DNA of 64,000 bases from Aestuariicoccus sp032586235 (GCF_032586235.1 NZ_JAWHTD010000018.1:1-64000); one strand, 5' to 3'. Positions 17,228 to 26,853 are shown, counted from the first letter of the stretch. The notes: a model not told the origin generated them from the sequence alone. Numbers and translations are program-made.

Positions 17228-18601
17228 ATGATCGTGCGGTTTCTCATCCTCTGCCTGGCCCTTGCGACCCCGCTGGCGGCTGAGGTGCGCGTGCCGCAGG
17301 ACAGGGCCGAAATCACATTGAGTTTCGCGCCGCTCGTGCGCGAGGCGGCGCCTGCGGTCGTCAATATCTATGCCAGCCGGGTCGTGGAGACCCGAAGCCC
17401 CTTTGCCGACGATCCTTTCTTCGGCGGTTTCTTTCGCGATTTCGGCGGGCGTCCGCGGGTGCAGAATTCGCTCGGGTCGGGGGTCATCCTGTCGCCTGAT
17501 GGCATCGTCGTGTCGAATTACCACGTTGTGGGACAGGCCACCGACATCCGCGTGGTGCTGAATGACCGCACCGAGTTTCAGGCGCGGGTTCTGCTGGGGG
17601 ATGAGGAGGCGGACCTTGCCATCCTCCAGCTCGAGGAGGCCCGCGACATGCCGCATCTGACCCTGCGCGACAGCGATACGGTCGAGGTGGGCGAACTGGT
17701 GCTGGCCATCGGCAATCCTTTCGGTGTCGGCCAGACCGTCAGCAGCGGCATTGTCTCAGGCTTGGCGCGGTCGGGCACGGCAACCGGCAATGCGCGCGGC
17801 TATTTCATCCAGACCGACGCGCCAATCAATCCGGGCAACTCCGGCGGCGCACTGATCGACGTTCAGGGCCGGCTGATCGGGGTCAACACCTCGATCCTGA
17901 CCCGCTCGGGTGGATCGAACGGCATCGGTTTCGCGATCCCCTCCGCGCTCGTGGCGCAATTCGTAGCGCAGGCGCGCGCGGGCAAGATCCGCTTCGAACG
18001 GCCCTGGGCCGGTGTCGTCGGCCAGGCTGTCGATGCGGATCTGTCGGGGAGCCTTGGGCTCAGCATGCCGGGCGGCGTGGTGATTGCGCAGCTTCATCCG
18101 CTCAGCCCGTTCCGCGAGGCGGGGGTGGCGGTCGGCGATGTCATCCGCGCGGTCGACGGCCAGCCGGTGAACACGCCTGCCGAGATGATCTACCGCATGT
18201 CCGTCCGCGGGATCGGCCATGACGCGCGGATCGAGGCGCTGCGGCAGGGCGACCCGCTGGACCTGACCGTTCGCATGATCGCGCCACCGGACGATCCGCC
18301 GCGCGAGACCACCGCGCTGGATGCAAGCGGCGTCCTGCCCGGGCTCGTCGTGGCGCGGGTCAACCCGGCGCTGGCCAGTGAGATGGGCCTGCCGCTGCAG
18401 GCCGAGGGTGTGGTGGTGACCGATCCGGGCCCCTATGGCGCGCGCGCAGGGCTGCGCGCCGGCGACGTGCTGCGCCGGATCAACGGCGCCGAGGTGACAG
18501 GCCCGCGGGCGATCGACGGCCTGCTGCGCCGCGCAGCGCCGCGGATCCGGCTGGATCTTCTGCGCGGCAATCGCCGCGTGTCGCTGCGGTTCCGGGTCTG
18601 A
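17228..18601 (+). CDS. Deg/HtrA-type periplasmic serine protease
   Basis: A 457-residue trypsin-like protease of the DegP/DegQ/DegS family. Residues 1-18 are a signal peptide. The catalytic triad is visible as His99 (SNYHVV), Asp129 (EEADLAIL) and Ser205 (NPGNSGGAL). Two PDZ-like regions follow (about residues 265-350 and 375-450). It should handle misfolded envelope proteins. The start at 17228 gives a clean signal peptide. rarA begins one base after its stop, so the pair is co-transcribed. Confidence 0.93.
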   Translation: MIVRFLILCLALATPLAAEVRVPQDRAEITLSFAPLVREAAPAVVNIYASRVVETRSPFADDPFFGGFFRDFGGRPRVQNSLGSGVILSPDGIVVSNYHVVGQATDIRVVLNDRTEFQARVLLGDEEADLAILQLEEARDMPHLTLRDSDTVEVGELVLAIGNPFGVGQTVSSGIVSGLARSGTATGNARGYFIQTDAPINPGNSGGALIDVQGRLIGVNTSILTRSGGSNGIGFAIPSALVAQFVAQARAGKIRFERPWAGVVGQAVDADLSGSLGLSMPGGVVIAQLHPLSPFREAGVAVGDVIRAVDGQPVNTPAEMIYRMSVRGIGHDARIEALRQGDPLDLTVRMIAPPDDPPRETTALDASGVLPGLVVARVNPALASEMGLPLQAEGVVVTDPGPYGARAGLRAGDVLRRINGAEVTGPRAIDGLLRRAAPRIRLDLLRGNRRVSLRFRV

Positions 18602-18602
18602 T

Positions 18603-19910
18603 ATGGCGGATCTCTTCGACAAAGGCGAGGCGGTGCCCGACAGCGCGCCGCGCCCTCTCGCCGACAGGCTGCGCCCCAGGTCTCTGGACGAGGTCATCGG
18701 GCAGGAGCAGGTCCTGGGCCCCGACGCGCCGCTGGGCGTGATGCTGGCCAACAACGCGCTGGGGTCGCTCATTCTTTGGGGGCCGCCGGGGGTGGGCAAG
18801 ACGACCATCGCGCGGCTGCTGGCGGATGCGACCGACCTGCATTTCGTCCAGATCAGCGCGATCTTCACCGGCGTCCCCGATCTGCGCAAGGTCTTCGAGG
18901 CGGCCAAGCACCGGCGTTCCAACGGGCAGGGCACGCTCCTCTTCGTCGACGAGATCCACCGCTTCAACAAGGCCCAGCAGGACGGATTTCTGCCGCATAT
19001 GGAGGACGGCACCATCCTTCTGGTCGGCGCGACCACGGAAAACCCCAGTTTCGAGCTTAACGCCGCCGTGCTCAGCCGTGCGCAGGTGCTGGTGCTCGAA
19101 CGGCTCGATCTGGCCGACCTGGAATGCCTCGCCCAACGCGCCGAGCAGGAACTGGGCCGCGCCCTGCCGCTCGACGGGCCCGCGCGCGAGGCGCTCCTGG
19201 AAATGGCCGATGGCGACGGGCGCGCGCTCCTGAACCTGGTCGAGCAGGTGATGGCGTGGAAAACCGACGCCAAGCTCGACACCGAGGCGCTCAGCACGCG
19301 GCTGATGCGGCGCGCGGCGCAATACGACAAATCCGGCGACGGGCATTACAACCTGATCTCGGCGCTGCACAAATCGGTGCGCGGCTCGGATCCGGATGCG
19401 GCGCTCTACTGGTTCGCCCGCATGCTCGAGGCCGGCGAGGACCCGCGCTTCCTGGCCCGCCGCCTGACCCGCATGGCGGTCGAGGACATCGGGCTGGGCG
19501 ACCCGCAGGCCCAGGCGGTCTGCCTGCAGGGGTGGGAGAGTTACGAACGCCTCGGCTCGCCCGAAGGCGAACTGGCGCTGGCCCAGGCGGTGATCTATCT
19601 CGCACTCGCGCCGAAATCCAACGCCGCCTATGCCGCCTACAAGGCCGCCCGCGCCCAGGCCAAGAAAAGCGGATCCGAGCCGCCGCCGAAACACATCCTC
19701 AACGCGCCGACGCGGCTGATGAAAGACCAGGGTTACGGCGCCGGCTATGCCTATGACCACGATGCCGAAGACGGCTTTTCCGGGCAGGACTACTTCCCTG
19801 AAACCCTCGAAAGGCAGGATTTCTATCAACCGGTCGAACGCGGCTTCGAACGCGAGCTGAAAAAACGCGTCACCTATTTCGCCAAGCTTCGCCGTGACCG
19901 CCAGGGCTGA
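18603..19910 (+). CDS. rarA: Replication-associated recombination protein A (AAA+ ATPase)
   Basis: A 435-residue RarA/MgsA protein acting at stalled replication forks; it is related to clamp-loader subunits. The N-terminal part has RPRSLDEVIGQE, Walker A GPPGVGKTT and Walker B LLFVDEIHRFNKAQQD. The C-terminal tetramerisation and SSB-interaction region includes KSVRGSDPDAALYWFARMLEAG and the family's end (GFERELKKRV). It follows the protease gene directly. Confidence 0.96.
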   Translation: MADLFDKGEAVPDSAPRPLADRLRPRSLDEVIGQEQVLGPDAPLGVMLANNALGSLILWGPPGVGKTTIARLLADATDLHFVQISAIFTGVPDLRKVFEAAKHRRSNGQGTLLFVDEIHRFNKAQQDGFLPHMEDGTILLVGATTENPSFELNAAVLSRAQVLVLERLDLADLECLAQRAEQELGRALPLDGPAREALLEMADGDGRALLNLVEQVMAWKTDAKLDTEALSTRLMRRAAQYDKSGDGHYNLISALHKSVRGSDPDAALYWFARMLEAGEDPRFLARRLTRMAVEDIGLGDPQAQAVCLQGWESYERLGSPEGELALAQAVIYLALAPKSNAAYAAYKAARAQAKKSGSEPPPKHILNAPTRLMKDQGYGAGYAYDHDAEDGFSGQDYFPETLERQDFYQPVERGFERELKKRVTYFAKLRRDRQG

Positions 19911-19964
19911 CCCGCCCCTTCATTGATCCATAAATATACCGGGGGTGTGGGGGCTGGCCCCCAC
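19911..19964. repeat. 54-bp dispersed repeat, copy B
   Basis: Nearly identical to 14204-14257 (C to A in the TATCCCG stretch). It starts right after the rarA stop and lies between convergent rarA and the multicopper oxidase gene; its GTGGGGGC/GCCCCCAC palindrome could end transcripts from both sides. Confidence 0.85.
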
Positions 19965-19995
19965 TCCGGCGCCGGACGCTCGCCCGCCCTCCGGC

Positions 19996-21384
19996 TCAGC
20001 CGCGCACCCGCAGCCAGGTGCCCATGCCCGCCGCGTGATGCGCCAGCATGTGACAATGAAAGAGCCAGTCGCCCGGGTTATGCGCCGCAAAGGCGATTTC
20101 GCGTGTTTCGCCGCGTTGCACCAGAAGCGTGTCGCGCAGCGGCCCAAGCGATCCGTCGCTCCGGACTTCGGCGAAATGCATGCCGTGCAGGTGCATGGCG
20201 TGATCGAAGGCGGTGTCGTTGGCGATCCCGATCCGCACCGATTCGCCGCGATCGACCTCGATCAGCGGATCGCCGATGCCGTAATCGCCCATCCGGCCCA
20301 CCGTGCCGTTGAACGCCCAAAAGACATTCTGCTGCGCAAGTCCGCGCATGTCCTGCCGCTCGCCGTCCAGAACCGCACCGCTCATCCCGCCCATGGCGCC
20401 GCCCTCCATCAGCAGGGGCACGGTCCGCGCATTGGCAAGGTCGATGGGAAAGCCGGGATTGGGCGGCAGCGCCGCCGGGGCGGTGCCACGCGCAGCACCG
20501 CCCGGGTCCACGTCGAACGTGGCGATGGCATAACCGCCGTCGCGTTCAAGGCTGATCAGGAAGGCCTCGGCCTCGTCGGTGGTCACATCCACGATCACAT
20601 CCATCCGCTGCGCCGGGGCCAGAAGGAACTGTTCCTCCAAGGGTTCCGGCGCCGCCAACGGCATGCCATCCAGCGCGACGGTCCAGCCGGTCATCCCCAT
20701 CAGGCCCAGCACATAGACGCGCGCGTTGGCAGCATTGATCAGCCGCAGGCGCAGCCGGTCGCCGCGCCGCACCTTCTGGCGCGGGTCCATTTGACCGTTG
20801 ACCAGCCAGGCATTGCCGATCCGGCCGGCGTGGCTGCGGTCGTGCGGGGCGTCGAAATCGAAGGTGATCGCGGCGTCTCGGTCAAGCCGCATGTCGTCCA
20901 CCACCAACACCAGATCCGCGTCCACATCGGGCGGGTCCGATTCCTCGACGATCAGCGCGCCGTAAAGGCCGCGCTCCACCTGTTCGACCGTTTGCGCGTG
21001 GCTGTGGTACCAATAGGTGCCCGCATCCGGCAGATCGAACTCATAGCTGAACCGCTCGCCCGGCATCACCGGGTCTTGAGTCAGTCCTGGCACGCCGTCC
21101 ATGGCGTTGTCGATGCGGATCCCGTGCCAATGCACCGAGGTCGGCTGCGGCAGGTCGTTGACCAGCTCGGCGCGCAGCCTCTCGCCCTGGCGCAAGCGCA
21201 ATTCCTCGCCCGGCATCGTGCCGTTGAAGGTCCACAGATCGGTTTCGGGATAACCTGCGGGCGCGATCCGCGCCCGCGAGGGCGCCGCGCGCAGCCGCAG
21301 CGGCGCGGGGCCGGTGGCATGCAGAACGCGGGGCAGGGCGCAGCTGGCGGCGAGCGTGCCAAGGAACTGGCGGCGGCTGGGCAT
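19996..21384 (-). CDS. Multicopper oxidase, Tat-exported
   Basis: A 462-residue periplasmic multicopper oxidase (CueO/laccase-like). The N-terminus MPSRRQFLGTLAASCALP is a Tat-type signal. The four copper-ligand motifs are present: HWHG, WYHSHAQ, HAMHLHGMHF and WLFHCHMLAHHAAGM. The start at 21384 is set by AGGAGG upstream and the signal sequence. The oxidation substrate (Cu(I), phenols or metals) cannot be told. It stands alone, divergent from crcB. Confidence 0.92.
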   Translation of the reverse strand: MPSRRQFLGTLAASCALPRVLHATGPAPLRLRAAPSRARIAPAGYPETDLWTFNGTMPGEELRLRQGERLRAELVNDLPQPTSVHWHGIRIDNAMDGVPGLTQDPVMPGERFSYEFDLPDAGTYWYHSHAQTVEQVERGLYGALIVEESDPPDVDADLVLVVDDMRLDRDAAITFDFDAPHDRSHAGRIGNAWLVNGQMDPRQKVRRGDRLRLRLINAANARVYVLGLMGMTGWTVALDGMPLAAPEPLEEQFLLAPAQRMDVIVDVTTDEAEAFLISLERDGGYAIATFDVDPGGAARGTAPAALPPNPGFPIDLANARTVPLLMEGGAMGGMSGAVLDGERQDMRGLAQQNVFWAFNGTVGRMGDYGIGDPLIEVDRGESVRIGIANDTAFDHAMHLHGMHFAEVRSDGSLGPLRDTLLVQRGETREIAFAAHNPGDWLFHCHMLAHHAAGMGTWLRVRG

Positions 21385-21487
21385 GGGTGTCGGTCCTCCT
21401 GTCGGGAAACAACTGTAGCGCCGCGCCGCGCGCGCGCAATGGGCCGTGTGCTTGACAACCGCGCTGCGCCGCGCGACAGACGCGCGC

Positions 21488-21865
21488 ATGAGCCTGACCC
21501 TGATACAGGTCGCCCTTGGCGGCGCGCTGGGGGCCGTTCTGCGTTACCTGACGGGCGTGGCGGCCATCCGCATCATGGGCAGCGGGTTTCCGTGGGGCAC
21601 GCTGACGGTGAACATCGTCGGCTCGTTCCTGATGGGCTGCCTCGTCGTCGTTCTGGCGCATGTCGGCGGCATGCGGCACGCGCCGCTGCTGATGACGGGG
21701 GTACTGGGCGGGTTCACGACGTTTTCGGCGTTTTCGCTGGACGCGATAACGATCTACGAACGCGGGCAAGTGGCCTTGGCGGCGGGCTATGTGGCGGCGT
21801 CGGTCGTCTTGTCGCTGGCGGGGTTGATGGCGGGGCTTTGGGCCGCGCGGGGATGGGTGCAATGA
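21488..21865 (+). CDS. crcB: Fluoride ion channel/exporter CrcB (FluC)
   Basis: A 125-residue membrane protein with four hydrophobic segments. GGALGAVLRYL at the N-terminus, WGTLTVNIVGSFLMG and GVLGGFTTFSAFSLD are FluC hallmarks. Dual-topology dimers export fluoride. No fluoride riboswitch is recognised upstream. Its end overlaps the next gene by four bases. Confidence 0.95.
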   Translation: MSLTLIQVALGGALGAVLRYLTGVAAIRIMGSGFPWGTLTVNIVGSFLMGCLVVVLAHVGGMRHAPLLMTGVLGGFTTFSAFSLDAITIYERGQVALAAGYVAASVVLSLAGLMAGLWAARGWVQ

Positions 21866-22905
21866 GCCGGGTACAGATGATCACGGTGGCCGAGGGCGAC
21901 GGCGACCAGCGGCTGGACCGCTGGCTGAAACGGATGTTTCCGCATCTCGGGCAAGGGCGCATCGAAAAGATGTGCCGCAAGGGCGAGCTGCGCGTCGATG
22001 GCGGCCGGGTCAAGGCCGCGACCCGGCTGGAGGCCGGGCAAGAGGTGCGCATCCCGCCGCTGCCTGATCCGGGCGAGGTCAAGCCAAGACCGAAATCCAC
22101 GGTCTCCGAGGCCGACGCCAGGATGATCCGCGATTGCGTGATCTACATGGACGACGACGTCATCGCCCTGAACAAGCCGCCCGGTCTGCCGACCCAGGGC
22201 GGCAGCAAGCAGACCCGCCATGTCGACGGTCTGGCCGAGGCCCTGCGCTTTGACGCCGAGGAAAAGCCGCGGCTGGTGCACCGGCTGGACAAGGACACCT
22301 CGGGCGTTCTGCTTCTGGCGCGCAACCGCGCGGCGGCGCAGGCGCTGACGGCGGCCATGCGGCACAAGGACACCCGCAAGATCTACTGGGCGCTCGTCGC
22401 CGGGGTGCCGACCCCGTATCTGGGCGAGATCAAGTACGGTCTGGTCAAGGCACCTGGGCGCGGGGCCAAGGGCGAGGGCGAGAAGATGATCGCGCTGCAT
22501 CCGCGCGATGTGGACGGCACGCCCGGCGCCAAGCGCGCGCATACGCTTTACGCCACGCTCTACCGCGTGGCGGGCCGCGCGTCCTGGGTCGCGATGGAGC
22601 CGCTGACCGGGCGCACGCACCAGCTTCGCGCGCATATGGCCGAGATCGGGCATCCGATCATCGGCGACGGCAAATACGGCGGTTCCGGGCAAGAGAACCA
22701 GGGCGACGGCTGGGGCGCGCAGCTGGGCGGGATTATCTCGAAAAAACTGCATCTGCATGCGCGGATGATGCGGTTCGAACATCCCGTGACGCGCGAAGCG
22801 ATCACCGTGACCGCGCCCTTGCCCGAACATATGGCCCACACCTGGAAGACCTTCGGCTGGACCGAGGATCTGGCCGCCGAGGACCCCTTCGAGGAGCTGC
22901 AATGA
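21862..22905 (+). CDS. rluC: RluA-family 23S rRNA pseudouridine synthase
   Basis: A 347-residue protein with an N-terminal S4 RNA-binding domain (LDRWLKRMFP, KGELRVDGGRVKAATRLEAGQEV) and a catalytic domain holding PRLVHRLDKDTSGVLLLARN, where Asp of HRLDKDTSG is the nucleophile. RluC is the likeliest member (23S rRNA positions 955, 2504 and 2580 in E. coli), but RluD-like specificity is not excluded. Overlaps both neighbours by four bases: crcB-rluC-HAD-ATP12 form one operon. Confidence 0.88.
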   Translation: MSRVQMITVAEGDGDQRLDRWLKRMFPHLGQGRIEKMCRKGELRVDGGRVKAATRLEAGQEVRIPPLPDPGEVKPRPKSTVSEADARMIRDCVIYMDDDVIALNKPPGLPTQGGSKQTRHVDGLAEALRFDAEEKPRLVHRLDKDTSGVLLLARNRAAAQALTAAMRHKDTRKIYWALVAGVPTPYLGEIKYGLVKAPGRGAKGEGEKMIALHPRDVDGTPGAKRAHTLYATLYRVAGRASWVAMEPLTGRTHQLRAHMAEIGHPIIGDGKYGGSGQENQGDGWGAQLGGIISKKLHLHARMMRFEHPVTREAITVTAPLPEHMAHTWKTFGWTEDLAAEDPFEELQ

Positions 22906-23579
22906 CCGACCTGCGGCTGGTAGTGTTCGACGTCGACGGCACGCTTGTCGACAGCCAGGCGGATATCCTGGCAGCGATGACGGCGGCCTTTGCCCGGGTG
23001 GATCGCGCCGCGCCGGCGCGGGACGACATCCTGGGCATCGTCGGCTTGTCGCTGCCCGAGGCGATCGGGCAGCTGGTGCCCGGCATCGCCACACCCGAGC
23101 GGCGCGAGATGGTGGCGGCCTACAAGGACGCCTATATCGAGCTGCGCGCGCAAAACGGGGCCGATGTGTCCTCGCCGCTTTATCCGCATGTGCGCGGTGT
23201 GCTGGATCAACTGCACACGATCCCCGAGGTTCTGCTGGGCGTGGCGACCGGGAAATCCCGCCGCGGGCTCAACAAGCTGATGGAGGCGCATCAGATGGGG
23301 TCGATGTTCGTCACCCAGCATTGCGCCGACGATCACCCGTCGAAACCGCATCCCTCGATGCTGCGCGCTGCGCTCGACGACACGGGGCTCGAGCCGCGGC
23401 AGGCGGTGATGGTGGGCGACACCAGTTACGACATGGAAATGGCGCGCGCCGCGGGGCTTTTGGCCATCGGCGTCAGCTGGGGCTATCACGGCCGCGACCG
23501 GCTGCGCGAGGCGAATGTGGTGATCGACGACATCCGGCTTTTGCCGGGATTGCTGGAACAGATCTGGGGGCAGACATGA
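22902..23579 (+). CDS. HAD-family hydrolase (phosphoglycolate-phosphatase-like)
   Basis: A 225-residue HAD phosphatase. Motif I is VVFDVDGTLVDSQ (residues 6-18), motif II is the Thr in GVATGKS, motif III Lys lies in HPSKPHPSM, and motif IV is MVGDTSYDMEMARAAG. The substrate is unknown; family members hydrolyse small phosphate esters. Four-base overlaps on both sides tie it to rluC and the ATP12-like gene. Confidence 0.9.
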   Translation: MTDLRLVVFDVDGTLVDSQADILAAMTAAFARVDRAAPARDDILGIVGLSLPEAIGQLVPGIATPERREMVAAYKDAYIELRAQNGADVSSPLYPHVRGVLDQLHTIPEVLLGVATGKSRRGLNKLMEAHQMGSMFVTQHCADDHPSKPHPSMLRAALDDTGLEPRQAVMVGDTSYDMEMARAAGLLAIGVSWGYHGRDRLREANVVIDDIRLLPGLLEQIWGQT

Positions 23580-24295
23580 GCGGCGGCTGGACGGCAAAGC
23601 GATTCTGGAAAACGGCCGAGGTCGCGCCGGCCGAGGGCGGCTGGACCGTGACGCTGGACACCCGCCCGGTGCGCACCCCCGCCAAATCCGCGCTGGTGGT
23701 TCCAACCAGGGCGCTGGCGCAGGCGGTGGCCGCCGAATGGGCCGCGCAGGACAAGGTGATCGACCCGCTGTCGATGCCCTATACCCGCAGCGCCAACGCG
23801 GCGATCGACAAGGTCGCCGTGCAGCAGCCAGAGGTGGCCGACATGCTGGCCGCCTATGGCGACAGCGACCTGCTGTGCTACCGCGCCGACAGCCCCGAAG
23901 AGCTGGTGTCGCGTCAGGCCGCCGCCTGGGACCCGCTGCTGGACTGGGCTGCCCAAGATTTGGGCGCTCGTCTAGAGCCGCGGACCGGCATCATGCACAC
24001 CCCCCAGGACCCGGACGCCCTGGCGCGACTCTCGGGTCAGGTGCATGCGCTGACGGCGTTCGAACTGGCCGGGTTCCACGATCTGGTGGCAATCTCGGGG
24101 TCGCTGATTCTCGGCTTTGCGGTGGCCCGAAAACGCCTTTCCGCCGAGGCTGCATGGGATATTTCGCGTATCGACGAGCATTGGCAGGAAGAGCAATGGG
24201 GCGAGGACGACGAGGCAAAAACCATGGCCGCGCACAAGCGCGAAGCGTTTGAACACGCGGACCGATTCTTTGCCCTGAGCCGGTCTGCGCAATAG
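23576..24295 (+). CDS. ATP12-family F1-ATPase assembly chaperone
   Basis: A 239-residue ATP12-like protein. The features are KRFWKTAEV at the start, the VTLDTRPVRTPAK strand, PMPYTR-like MPYTRSANAAIDKV and a C-terminal EEQWGEDDEA region. ATP12 chaperones the F1 alpha subunit in mitochondria, and alphaproteobacterial homologues are widespread. Last gene of the crcB operon. Confidence 0.9.
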   Translation: MSGGWTAKRFWKTAEVAPAEGGWTVTLDTRPVRTPAKSALVVPTRALAQAVAAEWAAQDKVIDPLSMPYTRSANAAIDKVAVQQPEVADMLAAYGDSDLLCYRADSPEELVSRQAAAWDPLLDWAAQDLGARLEPRTGIMHTPQDPDALARLSGQVHALTAFELAGFHDLVAISGSLILGFAVARKRLSAEAAWDISRIDEHWQEEQWGEDDEAKTMAAHKREAFEHADRFFALSRSAQ

Positions 24296-24361
24296 GCGCG
24301 CACATCGGGGCGGCACCTGGTCGGAACGGGCCGAAATAGCCGTTTTTTTGGGCTTCCTTGC

Positions 24362-24391
24362 TTGACCTTCTCAAAGAAATCCGACCACACT
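24362..24391 (+). promoter_or_regulatory. Possible promoter of aapJ
   Basis: TTGACC (24362-24367) with a weak CACACT (24386-24391) at 18-bp spacing, about 100 bases upstream of aapJ. The -10 is poor. Confidence 0.35.
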
Positions 24392-24490
24392 CAGCGCCAC
24401 TTGGTGGGGCGACCCCCGCTTTTGTTTGAAAGGGCCGCAAATGGCCCATCCAGCCGCTCTGGAACAGGGCGGAAACAGGAAGAGGTTAAC

Positions 24491-25507
24491 ATGAAGAAAA
24501 TCGCAATCCTTGGCGCGTTGACCGTTGCCGGCCTGGCGGCCGGCACCGCAGGCGCTGCCACGCTTGACGATGTCAAGGCACGTGGAAAGCTGAACTGTGG
24601 TGTGACGACGGGTCTGGTCGGCTTTGCCGCGCCGGATGCCAACGGCGAATGGGAAGGCTTTGACGTCGGCGTGTGCCGCGCAGTCGCCGCCGCCGTGCTG
24701 GGCGACGCCAACGCCGTGGAATTCGTGCCGACCACCGGCAAGACGCGCTTTACCGCGCTCGCCTCGGGCGAGATCGACATGCTGGCGCGCAACACCACCT
24801 GGACCTTCAGCCGCGACGTCGACCTGAAGTTCGAATTCGTCGGCATCAACTATTACGACGGTCAGGGTTTCATCGTTCCCAAGGCCCTCGGCGTGAGCTC
24901 GGCCAAGGAACTGGACGGCGCCACCGTCTGCATCCAGACCGGCACCACGACCGAGCTGAACCTGGCCGACTTCTTCCGCGCCAACAACATCAGCTACGAG
25001 CCGGTTCCGGTTGAAACCAACGCCGAAGGCCAGCAGCAGTATCTTGCCGGCGCCTGCGACAGCTACACCACCGACGCGTCCGGCCTTGCCGCGACCCGTG
25101 CGGCATTCGAGAACCCGCAGGACCACGTCGTTCTGCCGGAAATCATCTCGAAAGAGCCGCTGGGCCCGCTTGTCCGCCACGGCGACAACGACTGGGGCGA
25201 CGTGGTGCGTTGGACGCTCAACGCGCTGATCGCCGCTGAAGAATACGGCGTGACCTCGGCCAACATCGAAGAGCTGTCGAACGGCACGGACAACCCGGAA
25301 GTCAACCGTCTGCTGGGCACCGAGGGCAACCTCGGCGAGATGTTGGGCCTCGACGGCGAGTGGGCCGCGCGCGCCATCGGCGCCGGCGGCAACTACGGCG
25401 AACTGTTCGAGAAGAACATCGGGGAAAACACTCCGATCGGCCTGTCGCGCGGTCTGAACGCGCAGTGGACCGATGGCGGCCTGCTCTACAGCCCGCCCTT
25501 CCGCTAA
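24491..25507 (+). CDS. aapJ: General L-amino acid ABC transporter, substrate-binding protein
   Basis: A 338-residue periplasmic binding protein of the AapJ/BztA family. A signal peptide ends at about residue 22 (GAAGAA-type AGTAGAATL). The core starts VKARGKLNCGVTTGLVGFAAPD and carries VCRAVAAAVLGD and NTTWTFSRDVDLKFEF. AAGAGGT precedes the ATG. A strong stem-loop separates it from aapQ, as is usual for abundant binding proteins. Confidence 0.95.
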   Translation: MKKIAILGALTVAGLAAGTAGAATLDDVKARGKLNCGVTTGLVGFAAPDANGEWEGFDVGVCRAVAAAVLGDANAVEFVPTTGKTRFTALASGEIDMLARNTTWTFSRDVDLKFEFVGINYYDGQGFIVPKALGVSSAKELDGATVCIQTGTTTELNLADFFRANNISYEPVPVETNAEGQQQYLAGACDSYTTDASGLAATRAAFENPQDHVVLPEIISKEPLGPLVRHGDNDWGDVVRWTLNALIAAEEYGVTSANIEELSNGTDNPEVNRLLGTEGNLGEMLGLDGEWAARAIGAGGNYGELFEKNIGENTPIGLSRGLNAQWTDGGLLYSPPFR

Positions 25508-25516
25508 GACCAAATC

Positions 25517-25547
25517 CGGGGGCGCGGTATGATCCGCGCCCCCGTTT
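25517..25547 (+). terminator. Stem-loop between aapJ and aapQ
   Basis: A perfect 11-bp stem (CGGGGGCGCGG/CCGCGCCCCCG), 6-nt loop and three T. Probably a partial terminator or mRNA-stabilising element that lets aapJ be made in excess over the membrane subunits. Confidence 0.8.
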
Positions 25548-25635
25548 CCTGATCGCAGGACAAAAATACCCGGACCGGTGTAGAACGGGGTGAACTCGTC
25601 GCAGGAAGGGAGTCCGGGGCAGCCAGGGAAGTCCC

Positions 25636-26850
25636 ATGACAACACTCTCCGACCCGCCACGCGAGTCGTTCCAGCTGTCGATGCTGTTGAACGACACGCG
25701 GTATCGTTCATATACATTCCAGTTTATCGCTCTGATCGCGCTGATCGCCTTTTTCGGCTATCTTGGGTCGAACCTGGTTCAAAACCTGCGCGACGCGGGG
25801 CTCAACATTTCCTATGGATTCCTGGGTGAGCCGTCGAACTACGACATCAACCAGACCCTGATCGAATACGACAGCCGCTCGTCGCATTGGCGCGCCTCGG
25901 TCGTCGGCGTTCTGAACACGCTGCTGGTGGCCTTCCTCGCCTGTGTCACCGCGACCGTCATCGGGGTGATCGCCGGTGTTCTGCGTCTCAGCAACAACTG
26001 GCTGGTGCGCAAGCTGATGGCGGTCTACGTCGAAGCCTTCCGCAACGTGCCGGTGCTGATCTGGATCATCATCATCTTCACGATCATGACAGCGGTCCTG
26101 CCCGCGCCGCGCGACTTTCGCGGCGACGATCCGGCGGCGTCGATGCTGTTCGACGCCTTCGCCTTTACCAATCGCGGCGTCTATATCCCCAAGCCGGTCT
26201 TCGAGACGGGCGGGGTTGCGGTGGTCCTGGTGTTCCTGCTCTCGGTCGTCGGGGTGTTCTACTATCGGCGCTATGCGACCAAGCTGCTCTATGACACCGG
26301 CAAGCTGCTGCCGATGGGCTGGCCGTCGCTGGCCATCCTGATCCTGCCGTCGCTGGTGTTCTACGTGCTGCTGGGCCGCCCCATCGGGCTGGAATACCCC
26401 GAGCTCAAGGGCTTCAACTTTGGCGGAGGCATCAACATCCGCGGGTCGCTGATCGCTCTGTGGTTCGCGCTGGCGATCTACACCGGGGCCTTCATCGCGG
26501 AAAACGTCCGCGCCGGCATCCAGTCGGTCAGCAAGGGCCAGACCGAGGCCGCGGCCTCGCTGGGTCTGCGTCCGGGGCGGATCATGAACCTGGTGATCCT
26601 GCCGCAGGCTCTGCGGGTTATCATCCCGCCGCTGATCTCGCAGTACCTCAACATCACCAAGAACTCGTCGCTGGCCATCGCCGTCGGCTACATGGACATT
26701 ACCGGCACGCTGGGGGGCATCACGCTTAACCAGACCGGCCGCGCGATCGAGGCGGTTCTGTTGCTGATGCTGTTCTATCTCGTCATCTCGCTGTCGATCT
26801 CGGCGCTGATGAACGTCTACAACAACGCCATGAAGCTGAAGGAGCGCTGA
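25636..26850 (+). CDS. aapQ: General L-amino acid ABC transporter permease (AapQ/BztB)
   Basis: A 404-residue inner-membrane permease. The transport domain has the conserved TEAAASLGLRPGRIMNLVILPQALRVIIPPL cytoplasmic loop that contacts the ATPase. Multiple hydrophobic segments include LIALIAFFGYLG and ILILPSLVFYVLLG. It is paired with aapM three bases downstream. Confidence 0.95.
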   Translation: MTTLSDPPRESFQLSMLLNDTRYRSYTFQFIALIALIAFFGYLGSNLVQNLRDAGLNISYGFLGEPSNYDINQTLIEYDSRSSHWRASVVGVLNTLLVAFLACVTATVIGVIAGVLRLSNNWLVRKLMAVYVEAFRNVPVLIWIIIIFTIMTAVLPAPRDFRGDDPAASMLFDAFAFTNRGVYIPKPVFETGGVAVVLVFLLSVVGVFYYRRYATKLLYDTGKLLPMGWPSLAILILPSLVFYVLLGRPIGLEYPELKGFNFGGGINIRGSLIALWFALAIYTGAFIAENVRAGIQSVSKGQTEAAASLGLRPGRIMNLVILPQALRVIIPPLISQYLNITKNSSLAIAVGYMDITGTLGGITLNQTGRAIEAVLLLMLFYLVISLSISALMNVYNNAMKLKER

Positions 26851-26853
26851 TCC

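Noticed and set aside
21388..21487. Fluoride riboswitch before crcB
   Set aside because: The space between the oxidase start and crcB shows no recognisable conserved pseudoknot sequence; crcB starts close to the divergent gene.
19945..21861. Long plus-strand extension in front of the RluA-family gene
   Set aside because: The frame continues upstream through the multicopper oxidase in antisense; the S4 domain starts at ATG 21862, which overlaps crcB in the usual way.
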